Source: Colocasia esculenta (taxonomy: Eukaryota > Streptophyta > Magnoliopsida > Alismatales > Araceae). Taken from it: a DNA stretch of 64,000 nt. This document shows, piece by piece, positions 1 through 10,823 of this stretch. The DNA is taken from positions 185,728,348 to 185,792,347 of the forward strand of contig CM024753.1 in the NCBI GenBank assembly GCA_014218235.1. Direction: 5' to 3'. The position numbers and the translations under genes were made by a program. Below the pieces are notes generated by a model that searched no databases, was not told where the DNA came from, and saw nothing but the letters and a program-made list of their open reading frames with translations. Every line of letters starts with the position of its first letter. Position 1 is the first letter of the stretch.

Positions 1-1563
1 GAGGTGCATCCTGGAGCACTGCCCCTGGTGAGGAGGTGGCTGCCGGACGTGACGGTAGCGTCTTTCAGCCTCTAGCTCAACACCCACCGTCAAGACATCC
101 TGGATTTCCCGGCACTCCTGGTACGTGCTTCCTCATTTGTTCTTCATTCATGCATTTAATAAGATTTATGACATGTGACTAACATGTGCATGTGTGTAGG
201 TTGTGTGGAAGCCCTATGCGGGCATGGGTGACGATGGCCAGCTGTGGGTAGAGAGCGGCCGACCTCAGTTCGGGTGGTACCTTTAGGTCCATTGCCTGAA
301 CAAGATCGAGCCACTCCGCCTCCGGCTCGCTGCACATACCCTAGGACTGCACCAGGTGTGGTCTAATGAGGTCGAGCCCAAGGGGATCCGGAGGAGGACG
401 AGGGGGAAGGTCAAGAGGGTAGACTGGCGCCTGTGCTTCCCCGATCAGTTCGCCGACTGGCAGCGTGGAGGATACCCAGTAGATTCCGATGCAGCGGACA
501 ATTTTGCCCACCTCCAGCACTACCAGGAGGTTTATGGTGACCGGGACTTCATGAGGCCAGTTCGGGTATGCACTTCTAAACCTTAACTTGTTCATTAATG
601 ATATTCATGATGATCTAATAAATGTGTGCATGTGCAGGATGCTCGGACAGACTTATTGACACTCTGCGGGCCCAGCTGGCGAGCACAGAGGCACAGCTGG
701 CAGAGGCACGGGAGGCGCTGGATGCTCTGGTAAGTTTAAAGGAATCATACCTTTGCCTTTGTTTTTTCTTACTGTGTGCTAACTTGATTTTCAATATGTG
801 TAGCGTGCAGCACAGACGACAGTGGAGCGAATCGACGCTGCGGGTGCCTCCATGAGCAGGGGTGTTCCAGACCCGGAGGTTGCTTCTCTTCGGGAGCAGC
901 TGGCGGCAACGGTGGCTCGGGCGGAGGTGGCGGAGTGTGACCTCTCTGCACGGGTAAGTAATTTAATTAGATATATACACAATGAACGTATTTCCTTATA
1001 CTTACTTGTCTGCTTGTGTGTAGTCTGCCGAGCTCCAGAGCGCCATCACCCAGGCGACGCTTTCCGGCATTGAGGTGACTGAGCTAACGCAGCAGTTGTC
1101 TGAGCTACGTACTCAGGTCTCTCAGCATGATGCAGACTTGCCCTGCGAGGCCGCGGAGCTGCGTGTGATGCTTGCAGTGGAGCGGAGGGAGCGTGAGCGG
1201 TAGCGCAGCCGGTGGGAGCAGGAGCGCGAGCAGGAGCTCAACTGATGGGAGCAGGAGCACGAGTGGTTGACCCAGCAGTCCATGGACTGGGTATCTCTGA
1301 GCGTCTTCTACGAGAAGCGGAGGACTAGTACTAGCGCGGACGTGAGCGGGCCGTGAGGGAGGGGCGAGCCAGTGCCTACTCCGGCAGTTACCTAGTGACG
1401 TCCTCTCAGTACCAGAGGAACGTCTAGGAGGGACGCGCCACCCAGGGGTCTTCCGACTCTCGTGTCTCCATGAGGCCTCCAGCCCCACGCTCGACAGCAG
1501 ACCCCGGTGAGGCAGAGAGCAGCCGACACCCCCGTCCTGCTGAGAGTGGTGGCGAGAGCTAGG
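1..1563 (+). pseudogene. PMD/coiled-coil gene of Tat element A, 3' half (antisense to pol)
   Basis: This is the downstream part of a spliced gene whose upstream part lies before the window. Comparison with the copy at 15702-28114 gives exons 1-120, 200-565, 638-729, 804-953 and 1024-1563, with GT donors (121, 566, 730, 954) and AG acceptors. The product has the end of a plant mobile domain, then a basic segment, then a long charged Glu/Arg/Gln-rich coiled coil, ending at TAG 1561-1563. It is damaged: TAG at 73-75 (Gln in the other copy), TAG at 284-286 (Trp), a 1-nt deletion in the exon starting at 638, and stops at 1201 and 1243 followed by loss of frame. It converges on the minus-strand Tat pol that ends at 2935. 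PMD proteins occur both as host MAIN-like genes and inside transposons; position and duplication with pol make the transposon version far more likely. Function unknown. Confidence 0.75.
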
Positions 1564-1914
1564 CCACCTTATGACATGTACCTCCCTTTATGTTCTTCTG
1601 GCGATGTGTACCTGATGGGGTACCTTTATGATGTACTTTTGGGGTCGGCCCCCCTTTTGGCCATGATATATATATATATACATCGTGCTTCCTTTGCCTT
1701 CTCTTTTCTGATCACCTGAAAAACATTTAACAAATAAGTTAAATGTCTGTTCCAGCTCAGCCCCCTGCAGATTAGGCTTCATGATCTTGTCAAGGGGCTG
1801 AGCCTTTATTAAATAAGGCAAAAATAAAAGAACTCCATAATTAAAATGCAGCACGCAAGCAGGCATATGCTAACATGAAATTAAAATGAGCATGCGTCTG
1901 ATGCTTTCAAGCAA

Positions 1915-2150
1915 ATGGAGTATGCATTTTGATGATTTTTTTTGGATCTTGAGGTATTTTTTTTGTTTTGAAAATATATGATTTTTTATTTTGAAATATG
2001 TGATTTTTTTGTTTGGAGTTTTGAAAATATGTGATTTTTTGGATTTCGAAGTATTCAATTTTTTTTAGTTTTGAAATATTCTATTTTTTTTAGTTTTGAA
2101 ATATTTTATTATTATTTTTTTGAAAATATGCGATTTTTTTTTTGGATTTT
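1915..2150. repeat. AT-rich degenerate tandem repeat
   Basis: A T-rich array of imperfect units of about 25 bp built on TTTGAAATATGTGATTTTTT and TTTGGATTTTGAAATAT. A matching array lies at the same place after the second PMD copy (28505-28790), so it belongs to the Tat element rather than to a random microsatellite. No coding potential is supported. Confidence 0.75.
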
Positions 2151-2158
2151 GAAATAAG

Positions 2159-2934
2159 GGCCGCAACCCGACATAGTCCCTTTTCAAAAGACGCGTGGAA
2201 CGAAGGAGATCTCCTCTAATTGGAAAAACTTGGTACTTGGACCCTTCAATTACTCAGCCATCATTAAGAGTTCATTAATAATTCTTGGGTGCGCCAAACA
2301 GAGGTTGGACGTGCTTAAGTGGTGCCTTCACCTAAGGTGGCTTTCGATGACGTCCTCTTTAGTTGATCGTTGCCTTGCCTTGGCCCTAAGACATACTCAT
2401 GGGAGAGAAGGGAAGAAGAGGTTTAGGAAGTCTGCCAACAGTTTGGGCGACCGGGGAGACACTCATTCCTCTACCCTACACTCAGTGGGGTTCAGTCTTT
2501 TTTGGCTTATGGGGTTTTGGCACGCTTATGACCAGGTCCATTTGGATCTCTGCGGGGACTTTGCTTCTCTTGACGTGCTTTTTTATATTTGATTTGCCTG
2601 GTTTTGGCTCTTTTGCTATGATTTGCATTGTTTTCTTTCTTTTCCCCTTATTGGGCCTTGACCTACACCCATTTGAGCTTTGGGCAGATTCAAAAGGTCG
2701 ATCCCTTAGGTTTCCCTTTCTATTGGCAGATTGAGTGGGAAAGAAACGGGTAATGTCCTAAACTCTTGGTTAGGCTTTGATCTTCCTTGGATTTCGTGCC
2801 TCTAGCTTCCAAGGGTGGACGTGTAAGTGTGTGGGTGTCGACACCTCAGGCTAACTTACCAAGAATAGGAAATGAATTAAAAATGATAGCTTTTTGATTT
2901 AGGGTCCGTGTACCATGTGATTCCAAACACCTAA
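2159..2934. other. Conserved spacer between PMD gene and Tat pol, copy A
   Basis: This non-coding stretch starts at GCCGCAACCCGACATAGTCC and runs to the stop codon of the minus-strand pol. It is recognisably repeated at 28793-29571 in Tat B. ORFs present in one copy are frame-broken in the other, so it is probably not coding. It would hold the 3' ends of two convergent transcripts. A perfect 12-bp palindrome, GGTGTCGACACC, lies at 2834-2845. Confidence 0.6.
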
Positions 2935-5829
2935 CTAGGGGTAATACTTCTTGAGATATAGCCCATTTCAAGGATGAGAGAGATCCTCACCCTCCGCGTT
3001 CACTAGCCTGTACGCGTTGCTTGGATATGCTTCTTTGATTACATACGTCCCTTCCCAGTTTGGTTGGAGTTTAGATCGGGGACGACCGGATTTTACAAAA
3101 ATTCTTTTTACCACCATTTCACCGACTTTAAACTTCCTCTCAATTACCTTCTTTTGATGAAAACGTGTGAGCCTATTCTGATATGATCTTGTGTGTTTTG
3201 CGGCGACCAGACGCTTCTCGTCTAAGAGTTCCAGTTGTGCTAGGAGCGATTCACATCGCTCATTGATTGATAAGTCCTTGTCAAGCTGGACCCTTAGTGA
3301 GGGAATAAGAATCTCGTATGGTACTATAGCCTCCATCCCATATGTGAGGGAGAACGGTGTCTGCCCCGTGGGAGTACGGATTGACGTGCGGTAGGCCCAT
3401 AGAGCTTCTACAAGCTTTTCTGGCCAATCCGAGAACTTGTTAGACTCACAAGTTTTCTTAATGATTTTGATTAAGGTTTTGTTTGTGGCCTCTGCTTGAC
3501 CATTGCCTTGCGGATAGTAAAGAGATGAGTGATGCAATGCAATTTTATACATGTTGCAGAGGTTACAGAGTTCTTGAGAGATAAACTGCGGTCCATTGTC
3601 GGTGATGATGGTGCTTGGAATGCCGAACCTGGTGATGATGTTCTTCATGATGAATTTGCAAACGGTTGTTGCCTTGACCTCTGCGTATGCTTCGGCTTTC
3701 ACCCATTTGGTGAAATACTCTGTTGCAGTGAGGATGTATGACTTAGTTTTGTTTTGGGAGTTTGGATCACCAAGGGGGCCAATGATATCAAAAGCCCACA
3801 TAGCAAAAGGCCATGGGGAGGATATTGAGTGGAGTGTAGAGGATGGAGAATGGATCTTGTCGGCGTGCAGTTGGCACTTGACGCACCGACAGACAAAGAT
3901 AGAACAGTCCTCCTCTAGAGTGGGCTAGTAAAAGTCTTGCTTAAGGATCTTCTTGGCAAGCATTTGGCTGTTCACATGGCCACCACACACACTTGAATGA
4001 GCCTCCTCAACAACCTTCAAGACTTCATCATCATCCAGGCATCTGAGTAAAACTCCAGTGAGTCCCCTCCTATAGAGACTGTTTCCAACCAAAGTGTATT
4101 TCTGGGACAATCTCCTTATTGCCTTCTTCTCATCAGTTGTGGCTTCCTCAGGGTACATTTGATTTCTGCAATACCTTGCTATCTCATAGTACCATGGCTT
4201 CTCCTCATCCTCCATTTCCTCTTCTAGCTCCAATAACATAATTTCAGTCTTACCCTTCCTTTATATCTTCTTCAACATCTCTTCTTTAATCCAGAGAAAG
4301 ACAGGGTCTTGAACAGCAGGGGTATTGCGGCGTACAATTTGAATGCTGTCAAAATCCCCAGGATAGCACATGTCAAGAGTTGCGCCGATAGAGGCAAGAG
4401 CATCTGCTAGGAGGTTCTGATGACGAGGGACATGGACAAAGATAAGCTTGGAGAATAGCTTGGCATAGGCTGAGGCAAGTTCTTGGTAGGGCTTGAGCTT
4501 TGGATCCCGAGTGTGATATTTGGTGAGCACTTGGCGCAATACCATTTGACTATCACCTACAATTCGCAGATGGGTGACACCATAGAAGTGGGCGAGTTCC
4601 AGACCAGCCAACAAAGCTTCATATTCAACTATGTTGTTGGTAGCCGGGAACTCTAACTTATAAGCTTGTGGAATGGTGACACCCTTAGGTGATAGCAGAG
4701 CAATCCCGATACCCTTTCCATGAGAATTCAGGGCTCCATCGAAATATAACGTCCACATAGGATTAGATTGGCCAAAGGACATTAATTCCTTATTTGGAAA
4801 CTCTGAACGAATAGGATCAAATTGAGGAATAGGGTGGTAAGCGAGATGTTCTGCTATGGCATAGCCTTTGATGGATTTCTGCTGAATGTAAATGATATCG
4901 AACTGGGAGAGGAAGCTTTGCCAACGTGCTAGCCTATCAGTAAGAATAGATTTTTCGAGGAAGAACTTGATAGGATTCATGCGGACAATTAGATGGACCT
5001 CGTGAGCAAGAAAGTAGTGCTTCAATTTCTGCACTACCCACGAGAGCGGCACATGTCTTCTCCATTGTTGTGTACCTTTGCTCGCAGGGGTTGAGAAGCT
5101 TTGACAAGTAGTATGTTGCCCTCTCCTTGCCTTCTTCATCCACTTGTGCAAGGACAGCTCCTACAGAGTCTTCCAGGACAGATACATAGAGAATGAGTGG
5201 TTTGCCTGGAGTCGGCGGCCTCAGGACGGGGGGATTAGCTAAAGACCCCTTGAGTCCGTCAAAAGCCGCCTGACACTTCTCGTCCCAATGGAATTTGACT
5301 CCCAGCTAGGTGAGGTCGTAGAAGGGTCTACACCTCTGCGAATGTTGGGAGACAAACCGGCGAATAAACTGCAGCCTCCCAATTAGTCCTCGAACTTCCT
5401 TCAAATTCTTGGGAGGGGGCATCTCTCTTATTGCCTTAACCTTATTGGGATCAATCTCTATACCCCTCTTGCTCACAATGAAACCTAAAAGTTTGCCCGA
5501 TGACACATCAAAGACACACTTCTTGGGGTTCATTTTTAGCTGATATTCTCTTGACCTTTGCAGGACCTTTGTTAGAACCCCAGGATGCTCAGCCATTGTT
5601 CTAAACTTCACTACCAGGTCATCCACATACACCTCAATATAAATATGGATCATATCATGAAAGATAGCCATCATAGCTCTTTGGTAAGTAGCTCCAGCAT
5701 TCTTGAGTCCGAAAGGCATGACCACATAACAATAAGTGCCCCATGGTGTTGTGAACGAGGTCTTCTCCTGGTCTTCCTCAGCCAACTTGATTTGGTTGTA
5801 CCCTGAGAAGCCATCCATGAAGGAGAGGG
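2935..5829 (-). pseudogene. Tat-lineage gypsy pol of element A: RT C-part, RNase H, archaeal RNase H, integrase
   Basis: Continuation of the minus-strand pol broken by the hAT element at 5838-10259. In order: reverse transcriptase with YVDDLVV near 5610-5630, RT thumb and connection, a first RNase H region, a second RNase H of archaeal type (LYFDGALNS near 4750, NNIVEYEALLAGLEL near 4640), integrase zinc-binding region (near 4000-3850), and catalytic core with TDNGPQF near 3600, ending at the stop 2935-2937. The double RNase H is the mark of the Tat (Ogre/Retand) lineage. Lesions: TAG at 5306-5308 (Gln context), a frameshift near 5040, a TAA near 4260, TAG near 3925 where element B keeps Trp, and TGA near 2965 where B keeps Trp. 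Non-functional. Confidence 0.9.
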
Positions 5830-5837
5830 TTTCATAC
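5830..5837. repeat. hAT target-site duplication, left copy (right copy 10260-10267)
   Basis: TTTCATAC immediately precedes the left terminal repeat and is repeated exactly after the right one at 10260-10267. Confidence 0.95.
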
Positions 5838-6012
5838 TAGGGCTGTAAACGGATCGGATACGGAGCGGATATGCATTTTCCGTATCCGCTCCGAATACGT
5901 AATCGGATAATTTGTATCCGCTCCGAATAAAATTCGGATATGGATACGGATATTTTAGTCGGATACTATTCGGGTTCGGAGCGGATACGGATATTATCCG
6001 GTTCGAAAATAT
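5838..6012. repeat. hAT left subterminal repeat region
   Basis: Multiple direct and inverted copies of a CGGATACGGAGCGGATA motif and its complement TATCCGCTCCGAATA are packed into 175 bp next to the terminal repeat. The right end has the same motif family (10080-10259). In hAT elements such subterminal repeats are the usual binding sites for the N-terminal BED zinc finger of the transposase; that role is inferred here. Confidence 0.85.
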
Positions 6013-6569
6013 GAGACCTTATAAGAGGTATAAAATGACCTAAAAATCAGAAAAAAAAAATTAAAAAAATTTGTAAAATTTTAAAACACATATAAATACC
6101 ACAAACAATCTCTAAATATTCATACAAAATTACAAATAGTATAGAATGAAAGTTCAACTACTACTTGACAATTAAAAAACCACTAAAGTTTCCAATGTAG
6201 TACATATTACATAACCATTCATAAGTTACATGTCTCACATTTAAATTACATGTCCAAGTTCTCTTAAAATCTAAAGATAACAGCCAAAATATTTTGAAAA
6301 TGTTTATCAACTTCTTCATTCTCCTCCATATATTGACCTTGGTCCTTGAGCATAAATTTCTGCAAAAAAAATTGTAAAATATTAATAGTATTATGCAATA
6401 GAACTTAACGAAAATAAGAAGAGTAACATTGATAATATAGTCACCCATCCATCTCCAAGACAAATCTTCTACCCTCATGTCCATCACCCACTCAAAGTAT
6501 GATAGGAGAATGATCTTGTAACATAAACAACACAAAATAAGTAAGAGATACAACGTAACATTTATATAA

Positions 6570-8597
6570 TTACAAAACTTTTAAAAACTCACCTTTTGCT
6601 TTTTCTGTAGGTAACCAATCTTGTGTGCAAATCAATGCTTGTATTGTTTCCGGCAACAATGATGAGCGGTTATCATCAATAACTCTTGAACCAGTACTAA
6701 AAGCTGACTCTGAAGCAACACTTGTAACTGGAATAGCAAAGATATCTCTTGCTATCTTTGAAAGGATAGAAAATTTTTTGCCATAACACTTCCACCAAGC
6801 TAACACATCAAATCCCACTTCATAAGGAGTATGAGTCTCTTCCAAATACACATCCAACTCAGTTTTTTGAGATGACACGGAAACCTTTTGGCTTAAAAAT
6901 TTTTGAAAATTCCCAAGCAATTCATCTTTTGTGTCATCACATTCTATCTCAAAAGAGGAAGATGTAGTATGGAGTTGTGAAGATAAGCCATAATCTGGTG
7001 TACTCATATTCATTGCATACTCAGCATAAAGATCATAAAGGAATGATCGTGCTTTTTCTATGTGAATATCTGCAATTTCACCATAAATTTGCTGATAAAG
7101 GAACATGACATAATCCAACTTCCAACGAGGATCCAGAATGCAAGCTATAGTGAAAATCACACTACATTCCTCCCAATATTTCATATATTTCAGCATCATT
7201 GCATTGGCCATATTACGAATATAGTCATGGTCATTGTTCAACCATTCACGCAACTTAATGTGCACAGCACAAACATCACTAAAATATAAACTAGAAGTCA
7301 CATATTTTGTCCCAGAGAGAGTCAATGTTGCATTGTAGAAGACTTTTAAACAACCACAAACATGTGAAGCTATCTCCCAATCAATAAGAGAAGGACAATC
7401 ACCATAATCAACATCAATTTCAGCAAGACGAAAAAATCCTCTTTTCAACTCTATGGCAGTTTGAAGCATCAAGTAAGTAGAATTCCATCTTGTTGGCACA
7501 TCTAAACATACTCCTGACAAATGCTCATGAGCCAATGCAGTCTTAAATGTCTCCTTCTTTTTTGGTGTCTTTCTAACATATAGAACACTCTTGCGAATTT
7601 TTTCTATGAATTTAGAAATGACATTCAAACCATCATGTACTATCAAGTTCAGAATATGAGCACTACACTGGATATGAAAAAATTTTCCATGACATACCAA
7701 CAAATTCTTTTCACAAAGCCACATTCTGAGGTCTCTAACCATTGCATTGTTGCTAGATGCATTGTCCATAGTGATGGCAAACAATTTCTTATCCACATTC
7801 CAATTCAAAAGTTGTGTTTTCACGCCTTTAAACAATACATCTGCAGTGTGTGGAGTTGGAACATATTCAAAAGCAAGAATTTTTTTCTTCAACTCCCATT
7901 GATCATCAATATAATGTGCAGTCAAACAAGCATAACCCATAGTTTGTCCTGAAGTCCACAAATCAGTGGTGAGGCTAATTCGACTATCCAACTTGTCAAG
8001 TTCTTTATATAATTTGTCCTTCTCTTCTTCATAGATTTTCATCATTTCAGTTTTAATGGTAGCTCTTGAACAACATTTGAATTGAGGCTGAAGATTAGAA
8101 ACAAATTTATCAAAATACTCATACTCAACAAAAGTGAAAGGCAACTCATGCTTGATTATCAACTTTGCAAGATCTCGACGACTACGCTCTTGATCAAATT
8201 TGAAATTCACAATCTTTGCATTCATTTCATTTGTAGACTTGGTTGCTTTCAACATTTGTTGTTTGATATCACCATGAACTTTTTGTGGACATCTCTTTAT
8301 ATGATTGTTCAAATGAGTGGTGCCTTTTGAACTAGCCCCATCAAATGCCTTTTTGCAATGAAGACATGTTGCAATATCTCTACCATCAGGGGTTCTATTC
8401 TTTTCAAAATCATTCCAAACGGCTGAACATAATCTCCTTTTTCTAGATGTTTTTACCGCTGCATTATCAACATCTTGTGTCCCTTCATCCATGCTAAGAT
8501 TTATATCATTACTATCACTGATCGGAGTATTTTCAGTAAATGCATTAGAAGATCCCACATTGCTGTCCACAGAAATAGGCACTAAATTTTGCTCCAT
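6570..8597 (-). CDS. hAT superfamily transposase with BED zinc finger
   Basis: An uninterrupted 675-residue protein that would cut and rejoin the element ends in the nucleus. An acidic N-terminal leader (1-50) is followed by a BED zinc finger at about 55-105 (CLHCKKAFDG with the later HLNNHIKRC), then the RNase H-like catalytic region with the large insertion typical of hAT enzymes. The C-terminal dimerisation domain is at about 580-665 (FDVLAWWK, FAIPVTSVASESAFS, SLLPETIQALICTQDWL). It resembles plant RICESLEEPER/Ac-like transposases in length and order. The last seven codons follow a good donor (AAG|GTGAGT, 6592), so the true end may be spliced to a small downstream exon. I could not fix that exon in phase; the AG at 6360 is one candidate. 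Confidence 0.93.
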   Translation of the reverse strand: MEQNLVPISVDSNVGSSNAFTENTPISDSNDINLSMDEGTQDVDNAAVKTSRKRRLCSAVWNDFEKNRTPDGRDIATCLHCKKAFDGASSKGTTHLNNHIKRCPQKVHGDIKQQMLKATKSTNEMNAKIVNFKFDQERSRRDLAKLIIKHELPFTFVEYEYFDKFVSNLQPQFKCCSRATIKTEMMKIYEEEKDKLYKELDKLDSRISLTTDLWTSGQTMGYACLTAHYIDDQWELKKKILAFEYVPTPHTADVLFKGVKTQLLNWNVDKKLFAITMDNASSNNAMVRDLRMWLCEKNLLVCHGKFFHIQCSAHILNLIVHDGLNVISKFIEKIRKSVLYVRKTPKKKETFKTALAHEHLSGVCLDVPTRWNSTYLMLQTAIELKRGFFRLAEIDVDYGDCPSLIDWEIASHVCGCLKVFYNATLTLSGTKYVTSSLYFSDVCAVHIKLREWLNNDHDYIRNMANAMMLKYMKYWEECSVIFTIACILDPRWKLDYVMFLYQQIYGEIADIHIEKARSFLYDLYAEYAMNMSTPDYGLSSQLHTTSSSFEIECDDTKDELLGNFQKFLSQKVSVSSQKTELDVYLEETHTPYEVGFDVLAWWKCYGKKFSILSKIARDIFAIPVTSVASESAFSTGSRVIDDNRSSLLPETIQALICTQDWLPTEKAKGEFLKVL

Positions 8598-9230
8598 ATG
8601 AATCTATTCACCCCATAAAATAAAAAGATAGTTCAATAAATCACACAACAATAATCTCTAAATACATAATGCTTCTGTAGAGAAAATATGGTGACAAAGG
8701 TGGGATAATAACAGTATTACCTATTCCAAGGTGAAAAGAAGAGTTAATTTCTGGCAGACTGGCACGAAGACAAAAACTTAGCAACTCCAATCCTTCGGAG
8801 GGGTTTGCTTCCCAGAAGACAGAATGGTGTCCATATCCACCATTGAAGGATCTGCAGAGCTGCAAAATGGGAGAGGGAGAAAAAGTGATGGCTTTTCTTG
8901 GCTATGGAGATACAACAGAGAACATGATATAGAACGAGCATAGATAAACACAGCACAAGCAGCTGGATGTAGCTGGAAGAAGCTAACGCAAGGAGAAAGA
9001 AACAAAGTCGAACAGACAAATGGGGGGAGTAGGTTCCTTGAATTATTTTTTCTTTTCCTTTTTCTGGAGACCAGAAAAATACATACCAGGTGGATTCTTC
9101 GGAGGGTTGTTCCTGTCTGTGTAATTGGATTTGGAGGGCATCGAACAATGTCAGCTCGGTGTTTTCTTCCTGCAAGACGAACACATTCTGAGGGGGGGAA
9201 GATACAAATTTCTACTTTGGGAGATCAGCC
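8598..9230. other. hAT 5' flank of the transposase
   Basis: No convincing coding sequence. It should hold the leader of the minus-strand transposase; no clear TATA box was identified. Short ORFs here are unsupported. Confidence 0.4.
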
Positions 9231-9231
9231 A

Positions 9232-9745
9232 AGCAGAGGGGGGAGGGTCGGAGGGGGGAGGGTGGAGCCGGAGGGGGGAGGTCAGAGGGGGGAGGGTGGA
9301 GCCGGAGGGGGGAGGGCCAGAGGCACAGAGGGGGGAGGGTCGGAGGGGGGAGGGTGGAGCCGGAGGGGAGGAGGGTGGAGTCGGAGGGGGGAGGTCAGAG
9401 GGGGGAGGGTGGAGCCGGAGGGGGGAGGGCCAGAGGCACAGAGGGGGGAGGGTCGGAGGGGGGAGGGTGGAGCCGGAGGGGAGGAGGGTGGAGCCGGAGG
9501 GGGGAGGTCAGAGGGGGGAGGGTGGAGCTGGAGGGGGGAGGGCCAGAGGGGGGAGGGCCAGAGCCGGAGGGGGAGGGTCGAAGGGGGGAGGGTGGAGCTG
9601 GAGGGGGGAGGCTCAGACTCCGGAGACCCGGAGGGGGGAGGGCCAGAGGCCCGGAGGGGGGAGCCGGAGGGGGGGGGGGGAGGGTCGGAGGGGAGGAGCC
9701 GGAGGGGGGAGGGCCAGAGCCGGAGGGGGAGAGCCGTTACCGTCA
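9232..9745. repeat. G-rich minisatellite inside the hAT element
   Basis: About 500 bp made of variants of GAGGGGGGAGGGTGGAGCCG and GGGGGGAGGGCCAGAGGC, with higher-order repetition (a block of about 120 bp recurs near 9270 and 9390). Runs of five to seven G recur every 10-20 bases on the plus strand. All frames are open because the sequence lacks stop codons, so the Arg/Gly/Glu-rich ORFs here are an artefact. A CCGCCG-rich segment follows to about 9900, and a run of G at 9942-9960. Confidence 0.9.
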
Positions 9746-10079
9746 CCGCCGCGCCGCGTCTGCAAAGATCCGCGCCGCCGCCGCCGCGTCTGCACCCCCT
9801 TGCGAAGGGGGGAGGGAGGAACCGAGGAACCAGGTGTCCAGGACGGAAGCCAAGGCCGCCGCCGCCGCGTCTGCACCCCCTTGCGAACGCCGCCGCGGGT
9901 TTTGGATTTAGGTTTGGTTTGGGGGGAACGGCCGAACCGAACGGGGGGGGGGGGGGGGGGAGGAGGAGGAGAGGGGTCGGGTAGGGTTTTTAGTTTTTAG
10001 GATATTTTTTTTTATATTGTTAGATATAGACCATTAGATAATTTAGATGGAAGATCTAATGGTCAGGATTAATTTAGTT

Positions 10080-10259
10080 TTCGGATCGGATCTTAAACTG
10101 AGCGGATCTCCTATTTCCGCGTCTGCTCCGTTTAATATTCGGATAATATCCGTATCCGAATCCGCTCCGTCGGATATCTGTTAAACGAATACGGATATGC
10201 TTAACCGGATACGGATTCGGATCGGATCCGGATATTATCCGGATCCGTTTACAGCCCTA
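10080..10259. repeat. hAT right subterminal repeat region and terminal repeat
   Basis: Repeated CGGATAT/ATCCG and ATCCGCTCCG-type motifs lead into the right terminal repeat ending GTTTACAGCCCTA. It mirrors the left end in inverted orientation, including sites around ATACGGATATGC. Confidence 0.85.
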
Positions 10260-10823
10260 TTTCATACCCTGCCGTGTTATCTATGAGCACGTCGAGGTGA
10301 GGCAATGGGAAATCATCTTTAGGACACGCGCGGTTGAGGTTCCAGAAGTCAATGCAGATCTTGACTCTTCCATCCTTTTTCATGACTGGGACAATGTTCG
10401 CCACCCAGTTCGGATACAACACAACTCTGATAAATCTGGCTTTGTAGAGCTTTTTGACCTCATCTTTCATTTTCAAAGCCATCTGTGGGTGGAAATGCCT
10501 CAACTGCTGTTTAATGGCAATGGACCCCGGCTTAAGGGTAAGACAATGTTCAACAAGTGCGGTATCCAATCCTGACATATCCTCGTAGCTCCATACAAAT
10601 GTGTCCTTATATTCCCTGAGAACCTCGATAATTGCCTCCTCTTCAGCTGGTGACAAATTACTGCTTATGAGGACGGTCCTAGGGTTTTCCTTGGTTCCCA
10701 GGTTGATCTCCTTGGTGGTTTTTTCTACGGCAGCTGACGGTTCATCGAATCTCTTCACTCCACTTGCGAATGCGTCAGCCTCGTCCTCGAATTCTTCATC
10801 ACCTTCCTTAATTGGGTTGTCAT
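10260..10823 (-). pseudogene. Tat-lineage gypsy pol of element A: N-terminal RT region
   Basis: Upstream part of the same pol as 2935-5829. It contains the linker before RT (EEEAIIEVLREYKDTFVWSY) and the RT fingers (WVANIVPVMKKDGRVKICID, CPKDDFPLPHLDVLID), and stops at the hAT target duplication. The right boundary at 10823 is an insertion point: the next base begins the LTR of Tat B, so the first residues of the longer ORF that reads in from 10860 belong to that LTR. The protease and gag of element A would lie beyond Tat B and are not in the window. Confidence 0.88.

Larger units (their letters stand above)
5838..10259 (-). mobile_element. hAT DNA transposon, apparently complete and possibly autonomous
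   Basis: Bounded by an 8-bp target duplication TTTCATAC (5830-5837 and 10260-10267), the size used by hAT transposases. Its ends are inverted repeats starting TAGGGCTGTAAACGGATC, with 18 matching bp. Inside are a 675-codon hAT transposase on the minus strand, subterminal repeats at both ends, and a large G-rich minisatellite. It sits inside the reverse transcriptase of Tat A; removing it and one target copy rejoins the RT reading frame. The open transposase, perfect target duplication and matching ends suggest a younger insertion than its host element. Confidence 0.95.

Noticed and set aside
2230..2734. ORFs of 111-120 codons in the spacer of element A
   Set aside because: The homologous region in element B changes frame in the middle, so the reading frames are not conserved.
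2834..2845. TGTCGACACC taken as the start of a Tat LTR next to pol
   Set aside because: The LTR identified by comparison with the solo LTR starts TGTAGACAC and lies at 10824-12300; there is no convincing polypurine tract here, and the PMD gene continues beyond.
6161..6553. 130-codon minus-strand ORF after the hAT transposase
   Set aside because: AT-rich, hydrophobic by composition, overlaps likely intron sequence; only a small C-terminal exon is plausible here and its phase could not be fixed.
9125..10000. Long overlapping ORFs of 150-290 codons on both strands, rich in Arg, Gly and Glu or Pro
   Set aside because: They arise because the G-rich minisatellite lacks stop codons in any frame; no domain and no conserved start.
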